Source of the DNA: Paraburkholderia eburnea
Lineage (GTDB): Bacteria; Pseudomonadota; Gammaproteobacteria; Burkholderiales; Burkholderiaceae
Direction: 5' to 3'
Assembly (NCBI RefSeq): GCF_002917095.1
Contig: NZ_PQGA01000034.1
Coordinates: forward strand, 1 to 34,725
DNA: 34,725 nucleotides
The notes beneath the pieces were generated by a model. That model was not told the origin of the DNA. It worked only from the letters and a program-made list of their open reading frames with translations, and made no database searches. Positions 31,254 through 34,725 of the stretch are shown here, in pieces (positions within the stretch are counted from its first letter, which is position 1; each line of letters opens with the position of its first letter). Position numbers and translations under genes: made by a program.

Positions 31254-32139
31254 TTTCCCGCTGCCGGGCGCCGATGCCCACGCCGCCGCCGTGCGCCGCC
31301 GCGAGCGCCGCGCGCAATGGCACATCGCCTTTCTGCTCGTGTTCGTGCTCGGGCCGCTCGTGGTTTATCCGCTCGTGCGGCTGGTGCTCCTGAGCCTGAG
31401 CGGCGCGCACGGCCTCAGTTTCGGTGCGTATGCAACCTTCTTCGGCAATCCCGATTCGCGCGGTGTGATCGGCACCACGTTGTGGATTCTCTTTCTGAGC
31501 GCGGGCGTGGCCTCGCTGCTCGGCGTGGCGATTGCGGCGATTTTGTTCTTCAAGCCGTTTCCGGGCGCGCAGCTCGTCACGCGCTTTCTGGAACTGTTCG
31601 TGGCGTTCCCGTCGTTCCTCGTCGCGTTCACGCTGATCTTTCTGTACGGCTCGCAGGGTTCGGTGAGCATCGGCTTGCAACGGCTGTTCCATTTGCAGTC
31701 GCCGCCGCTCGATTTCCTGTTCGGTATCGGCGGCGTGGTGCTGGCGGAAGTGGTGTTTTACGCGCCGTTCGTGGTGCGGCCGACGCTCGCCGCGTTTGCG
31801 CTGCTCGACATGCGCCTGATCGAAGCGGCGCGCAGCCTCGGCGCGAATAACCGCATGGTCGCCGCGCGCGTGATTCTGCCGCTCGCGTGGCCTGGCATCG
31901 CCGCGGGCACGATTCTCTGTTTCCTGCTGACGTTCAACGAGTTCGGCATTCTGCTCGTGCTCGGCAGCGCGCATCTGATCACGCTGCCGGTGGCGATCTA
32001 CAGTTCGGCGACCGTCGATCTCGATCTGCCGACCGCTGCGGCGGGCGCGGTGGTGATGCTCGCGATGTCGCTTTCCTTGTATGCGCTGTATCGGCGCGTG
32101 AATCGCCGCAGTCATGGAGGCGCGCGCAATGGCAAATAA
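31231..32139 (+). CDS. phnU: 2-aminoethylphosphonate ABC transporter, permease PhnU
   Basis: A 302-aa inner-membrane ABC permease with about six hydrophobic segments and the EAA loop EAARSLGANNRMVAARVILPLAWPGI, where PhnT docks. After a charged cytoplasmic start (RRRERRAQWH) the first helix is near residues 31-51. The ATG at 31231 has GAGG upstream and starts inside the end of phnT (23-base overlap), indicating translational coupling. The next permease gene overlaps its stop by 11 bases. Together with PhnV it forms the heterodimeric pore. Confidence 0.88.
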   Translation: MSSLSTPDFPLPGADAHAAAVRRRERRAQWHIAFLLVFVLGPLVVYPLVRLVLLSLSGAHGLSFGAYATFFGNPDSRGVIGTTLWILFLSAGVASLLGVAIAAILFFKPFPGAQLVTRFLELFVAFPSFLVAFTLIFLYGSQGSVSIGLQRLFHLQSPPLDFLFGIGGVVLAEVVFYAPFVVRPTLAAFALLDMRLIEAARSLGANNRMVAARVILPLAWPGIAAGTILCFLLTFNEFGILLVLGSAHLITLPVAIYSSATVDLDLPTAAAGAVVMLAMSLSLYALYRRVNRRSHGGARNGK

Positions 32140-33019
32140 CTCTTCGATGAATCCCGTGGTCGCGGCCTCGGACCCCGTCGCGTTGCCGCCGAAGCATCTG
32201 CGCGCGCGGCCCGTCGAGCGCGGCGTCATGGCGCGCGTCGTGAGCGGCGTGCTGCTCGCGCTGGCCGCGCTGCTGTGTTTCTGGCTGTTCGTGCTGCCGG
32301 TGGTCGTGGTCGCGCTGTCGAGCGTGGCGTCGCACTGGTCGGGCACGATCCTGCCCGATGGCTTCAGCATGCGCTGGTTCGAGCGCCTCGGTTCGAGCGA
32401 TTTCGATGCGCTCGTCACGAGTCTGGAAATCGGCTTTGGCGTGGCCGTGCTCGGCACCGCGCTTGGACTGTGGCTTGCGCTGGCGCTCGAAGGACGCGAT
32501 CGCAAGGGCCTCGGCGTGGTCGTCGATACGCTCGCGATGGTGCCGAACGGCGTGCCCAGCGTCGTGCTCGGCCTCGCGGTGCTGATCGCTTATCACAAGG
32601 CGCCCGTGGACCTGTCGAGCTCGGCGGCGATCGTGGTGTTCGTGCAGCTCGCACTGGTGTTGCCGTTCTGTTACCGCTGCGCGTCGGCGGCGCTGCGCCC
32701 CGAACTGACGATCCTGCGCGAAGCCGCGGCAAGCCTCGGCGCGCCGCCCGCGATGGTGCTGCGCCGCGTGGTGCTGCCGCAACTCGTGCCCGCGATCCGC
32801 GCGAGTCTCGCGCTAGGCTTCGCGCTCTCGCTCGGCGAACTGGGCGCGACGCTCACGGTGTATCCGCCGGGTTTCGCGACGGTGCCGATCGTCGTGGTCG
32901 GCGCGGTCGAGCGCGGCTACTATCTGCCGGCATCGGCGCTCTCGCTGATTCTGTTGATTGTGTCGCTGGTGGCGCTGTTGCTGATCGCCGCGCGTGCGCC
33001 GCGCAAGCGTGCGGACTGA
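32129..33019 (+). CDS. phnV: 2-aminoethylphosphonate ABC transporter, permease PhnV
   Basis: A 296-aa inner-membrane ABC permease, partner of PhnU. It has about six hydrophobic segments and the EAA loop EAAASLGAPPAMVLRRVVLPQLVPAI. The start at 32129 follows GGAGG by 8 bases and overlaps the phnU stop by 11; the frame is open five codons further upstream. The gene after it starts 4 bases past its stop, so transporter and regulator are co-transcribed. Confidence 0.88.
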   Translation: MANNSSMNPVVAASDPVALPPKHLRARPVERGVMARVVSGVLLALAALLCFWLFVLPVVVVALSSVASHWSGTILPDGFSMRWFERLGSSDFDALVTSLEIGFGVAVLGTALGLWLALALEGRDRKGLGVVVDTLAMVPNGVPSVVLGLAVLIAYHKAPVDLSSSAAIVVFVQLALVLPFCYRCASAALRPELTILREAAASLGAPPAMVLRRVVLPQLVPAIRASLALGFALSLGELGATLTVYPPGFATVPIVVVGAVERGYYLPASALSLILLIVSLVALLLIAARAPRKRAD

Positions 33020-33023
33020 CACG

Positions 33024-33752
33024 ATGGATGCCATGCGGTTCGATGCGCTGTATCGACGTGATGAAGGCGCGGCGCGTGTCGAGGATGAAGTGGGTTCCGC
33101 TGCACTGCCGACGCCGCTTTCGATGGTGCGCCAGCATTCGCTGACCGACCTCGTGCGCGCGGAGATCGAGCGCTGCATCGCGCGCGGTCAGTTGGCGCCG
33201 GGCGCGAAACTCGTCGAGGCCGAATGGGCCGCGCGGTTACAGGTGTCGCGCGGACCGGTGCGCGAAGCGCTGCGCGCGCTGGAGCAGACGGGGCTCGTGC
33301 GCAATGAAAAGCATCGCGGCGTATTCGTGCGCAGCGTGTCGGGCGTCGAGGCCGAGGAGCTGGCGGCGTTGTGCGCGGTGCTTGAAGAAGCGGCGTGCCG
33401 GATGCTGGCGGCGCGCATCGACGCGGCGCAGGTGGCCGGGTTGCGCGAGCGGTTGGACGCCATGCACGATGCGCTGAACGACGACGGCGAATTCTTGCGG
33501 GCGCGTGAAGCGTTTCGCGACGCGCTGGTCGCGGCGGCGGGTAATGGCAAGTTGCACGACACCTGGCGGCGTGCTGTCAGCGAAGCGCGGCTGTCGCATC
33601 GTGTGCCACTCGATCATGCGCAGCGGCAGGCGTCCTATGCGCGGCATCGGGCGGTATTGAATGCGCTCGCATCGCGCGACGCCGACGAGGCGATCGTTCA
33701 GATGCGCGCGCGGGATGGGCAGAACGGGCAGGGCGATGACGGCGAGCATTGA
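33024..33752 (+). CDS. phnR: GntR-family (FCD/FadR-type) phosphonate-associated regulator
   Basis: A 242-aa GntR-family regulator. A winged helix is near residues 35-105 (SLTDLVRAEIERCIARGQLAPGAKLVEAEWAARLQVSRGPVREALRALEQTGLVRNEKHRGVFV), followed by a mostly helical FCD-type effector domain (EELAALCAVLEEAACRMLAARID, LNDDGEFLRAREAFRDALVAAAGN, HRAVLNALASRDADEAI). FCD domains bind organic acids or similar ligands, often with a metal. Burkholderia phosphonate loci are known to carry a GntR-type regulator of this class, distinct from the UTRA-type PhnR of enterics. It begins 4 bases after phnV and is 39 bases ahead of the PhnZ-type gene, so it is part of the operon. Symbol is by context. Confidence 0.82.
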   Translation: MDAMRFDALYRRDEGAARVEDEVGSAALPTPLSMVRQHSLTDLVRAEIERCIARGQLAPGAKLVEAEWAARLQVSRGPVREALRALEQTGLVRNEKHRGVFVRSVSGVEAEELAALCAVLEEAACRMLAARIDAAQVAGLRERLDAMHDALNDDGEFLRAREAFRDALVAAAGNGKLHDTWRRAVSEARLSHRVPLDHAQRQASYARHRAVLNALASRDADEAIVQMRARDGQNGQGDDGEH

Positions 33753-33791
33753 GGCAGTCCCGTCGATTTCGATGAAAGGGAGTAGGAAAGC

Positions 33792-34346
33792 ATGGCACTG
33801 AGTCTGGAAGATATTCGCGGTCTGTTCGAGGAGCACGGCGGACAGGCATATAGCGGCGAGCCGGTGACGCAGCTTGAACACGCGTTGCAAAGCGGCGCAT
33901 TGGCGGAAGACGAGGGCGCGAGCGAGGAACTTGTGGCCGCGGCTTTTCTGCACGACCTCGGGCATCTGCTGAATCGCCAGGGCGAAACGCCGACCGAGCG
34001 CGGTATCGATGACCTGCATCAATACTATGCGCTGCCGTTCCTGCGGCCGATTCTGCCGGAGAGCGTGCTGGAGCCGATCCGCCTGCACGTCGACGCGAAG
34101 CGCTATCTGTGTGCAACCGATGACGCGTATTTCAGCTGCCTGTCGCCGGATTCGGTGCGCAGCCTGCAACTGCAGGGCGGCATCTTCGACGAGGAAGGCG
34201 CGCAGGCTTTCGCGGCTCGCCCCTTCGCCGACGATGCGGTGCGTCTGCGCCGCTGGGACGATCTTGCGAAGATCGCCGGTAAAGAAACGCCGGGCCTCGA
34301 CCACTACCTGCAGATCGTCGATCGCGTGATGCAACGTCACGCTTGA
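33792..34346 (+). CDS. phnZ: PhnZ-type HD-domain phosphonate oxygenase
   Basis: A 184-aa HD-domain protein matching PhnZ, the mixed-valent di-iron oxygenase that splits (R)-1-hydroxy-2-aminoethylphosphonate into glycine and phosphate with O2. The metal-ligand pattern is intact: H30 (LEHAL), H54-D55 (FLHDLGH), H76 (DDLHQ), H99 (IRLHVDAKRYL) and D156 (RRWDDL). The family-specific YSGEPVTQLEH (Y20, E23), whose Tyr and Glu shape the active site in PhnZ, and K103 are also present. These offsets agree with the characterised PhnZ within four or five residues. A good AGGAAAG ribosome site precedes the ATG. It closes the phn operon. PhnZ normally acts with the 2-oxoglutarate hydroxylase PhnY, which is not in this window. 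Confidence 0.87.
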   Translation: MALSLEDIRGLFEEHGGQAYSGEPVTQLEHALQSGALAEDEGASEELVAAAFLHDLGHLLNRQGETPTERGIDDLHQYYALPFLRPILPESVLEPIRLHVDAKRYLCATDDAYFSCLSPDSVRSLQLQGGIFDEEGAQAFAARPFADDAVRLRRWDDLAKIAGKETPGLDHYLQIVDRVMQRHA

Positions 34347-34385
34347 GATTTTCTCGAGTCGATTTAAGGCGATTCGAAAAATCGC

Positions 34386-34414
34386 TTGCCAGATGACAAG
34401 CCGATGACTAGAAT
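34386..34414 (+). promoter_or_regulatory. Upstream rRNA operon promoter (P1-like)
   Basis: TTGCCA (34386-34391) and TAGAAT (34409-34414) with a 17-base spacer match the sigma-70 consensus at 5 of 6 positions in each box. Transcripts would begin near 34421, just before a GC-rich hairpin with one G:U pair (34425-34433 with 34439-34447). The position, between the phnZ gene and a 16S-type leader, makes it the first of two tandem rrn promoters. Confidence 0.7.
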
Positions 34415-34536
34415 TCCGCTCCTTCGCATTCTCGATATGAGAGTGCGGGGAGACGGGAAGCTTTTAATTCAAGCTTTGAAGTCTTTTGAGCGGTAAGCAG
34501 TCACGCCAGCGAGTTTTAAGGAAGTAAAAAAACTTG

Positions 34537-34565
34537 TTGACGAAGCGCTCGATAGTCTTCATAAT
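34537..34565 (+). promoter_or_regulatory. Downstream rRNA operon promoter (P2-like) with AT-rich UP region
   Basis: TTGACG (34537-34542) and CATAAT (34560-34565) are separated by exactly 17 bases, and the bases just upstream (34510-34533, TTTTAAGGAAGTAAAAAAAC) are AT-rich like an UP element. The -10 box is followed by a CTCG discriminator. It lies 151 bases after the upstream promoter, as in tandem rrn promoters. Confidence 0.85.
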
Positions 34566-34640
34566 CTCGTTTCTCTGCTGCAGACGCAGCGACGCAGAAG
34601 CCGCCGGATGGTTGGAATGTCCGGCAGGACTCGCGACTCG

Positions 34641-34653
34641 ATCTTTAAAAATT
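34641..34653 (+). promoter_or_regulatory. boxA-like antitermination site in the 16S leader
   Basis: ATCTTTAAAAATT followed by TACAGCCGATAAGTGTGGGCG closely resembles the Burkholderia 16S rRNA leader, in which a boxA element recruits Nus factors for rRNA antitermination. The 16S gene itself begins beyond the window end. Confidence 0.75.
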
Positions 34654-34725
34654 TACAGCCGATAAGTGTGGGCGCTTGATGCGGGTGCGGCCTGACGGAT
34701 CCTTCGGGATTGGTCGGGAGTGGCA

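Noticed and set aside
29829..31325. A 498-codon minus-strand frame across phnS and phnT
   Set aside because: It crosses two genuine genes and their gap and shows no motifs; the plus-strand ABC motifs are unambiguous.

Overview
The window looks like a plant- or soil-associated member of the Burkholderiales, most likely the Burkholderia/Paraburkholderia/Caballeronia group. The support is very high GC with strong third-position G/C bias, a Burkholderia-like 5S rRNA 3' end and 16S leader, and a 2-aminoethylphosphonate transporter cluster arranged as in that group. It starts with the last bases of a 5S rRNA gene and ends in the promoter and leader of another rRNA operon on the same strand. It is therefore a segment between two co-directional rrn operons, or a contig broken at them.

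Layout. (1) 1-2650: 5S 3' end with a hairpin, a small RRM-like protein gene, then a Tat-exported GH28 polygalacturonase-like lipoprotein on the minus strand. (2) 2650-13970: an AT-richer regulatory stretch leads into a compact six-gene operon in the E. coli yfaA-T-S-Q-P order (relative of the Pseudomonas mag operon). It encodes DUF2138, DUF1175 (NlpC/P60-like Cys/His pattern), a 1602-aa bacterial alpha-2-macroglobulin with an intact CxEQ thioester motif, DUF2300 and two DUF2135 proteins. The DUF2300 protein reads as a PBP-like module, a SpoIID-like module and an HExxH tail. (3) 13990-18730: an isocitrate lyase/PEP mutase-family enzyme, a LacI-type regulator, an IlvD/Edd sugar-acid dehydratase behind a GntR-like palindrome, and an IclR regulator. 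(4) 18830-24910: a small unknown protein, a divergent Lrp/LysE pair, DUF1993, an exported HNH-like protein lacking its histidine, a 45-aa membrane miniprotein ahead of a second RRM-like protein, nadE and an L,D-transpeptidase. (5) 24940-27620: an EamA transporter and a UbiB/ABC1-family protein in which every kinase motif is replaced. (6) 27700-34350: DeoR regulator, long hairpin-rich leader, phnS-T-U-V 2-aminoethylphosphonate ABC importer, GntR/FCD regulator and a PhnZ-type HD-domain oxygenase. (7) 34380-34725: tandem rrn promoters and a boxA-like leader.

How genes fit together. The yfa/mag operon would form a periplasmic, inner-membrane-associated protease-trap complex in which several partners have peptidoglycan-enzyme folds. 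The phn genes import 2-aminoethylphosphonate, and PhnZ would release phosphate from its hydroxylated form; the PhnY hydroxylase that PhnZ needs is not in this window. The most novel-looking items are the composite DUF2300 protein beside a thioester-bearing YfaS, the UbiB pseudokinase, and two long perfect hairpins flanking the DeoR gene.
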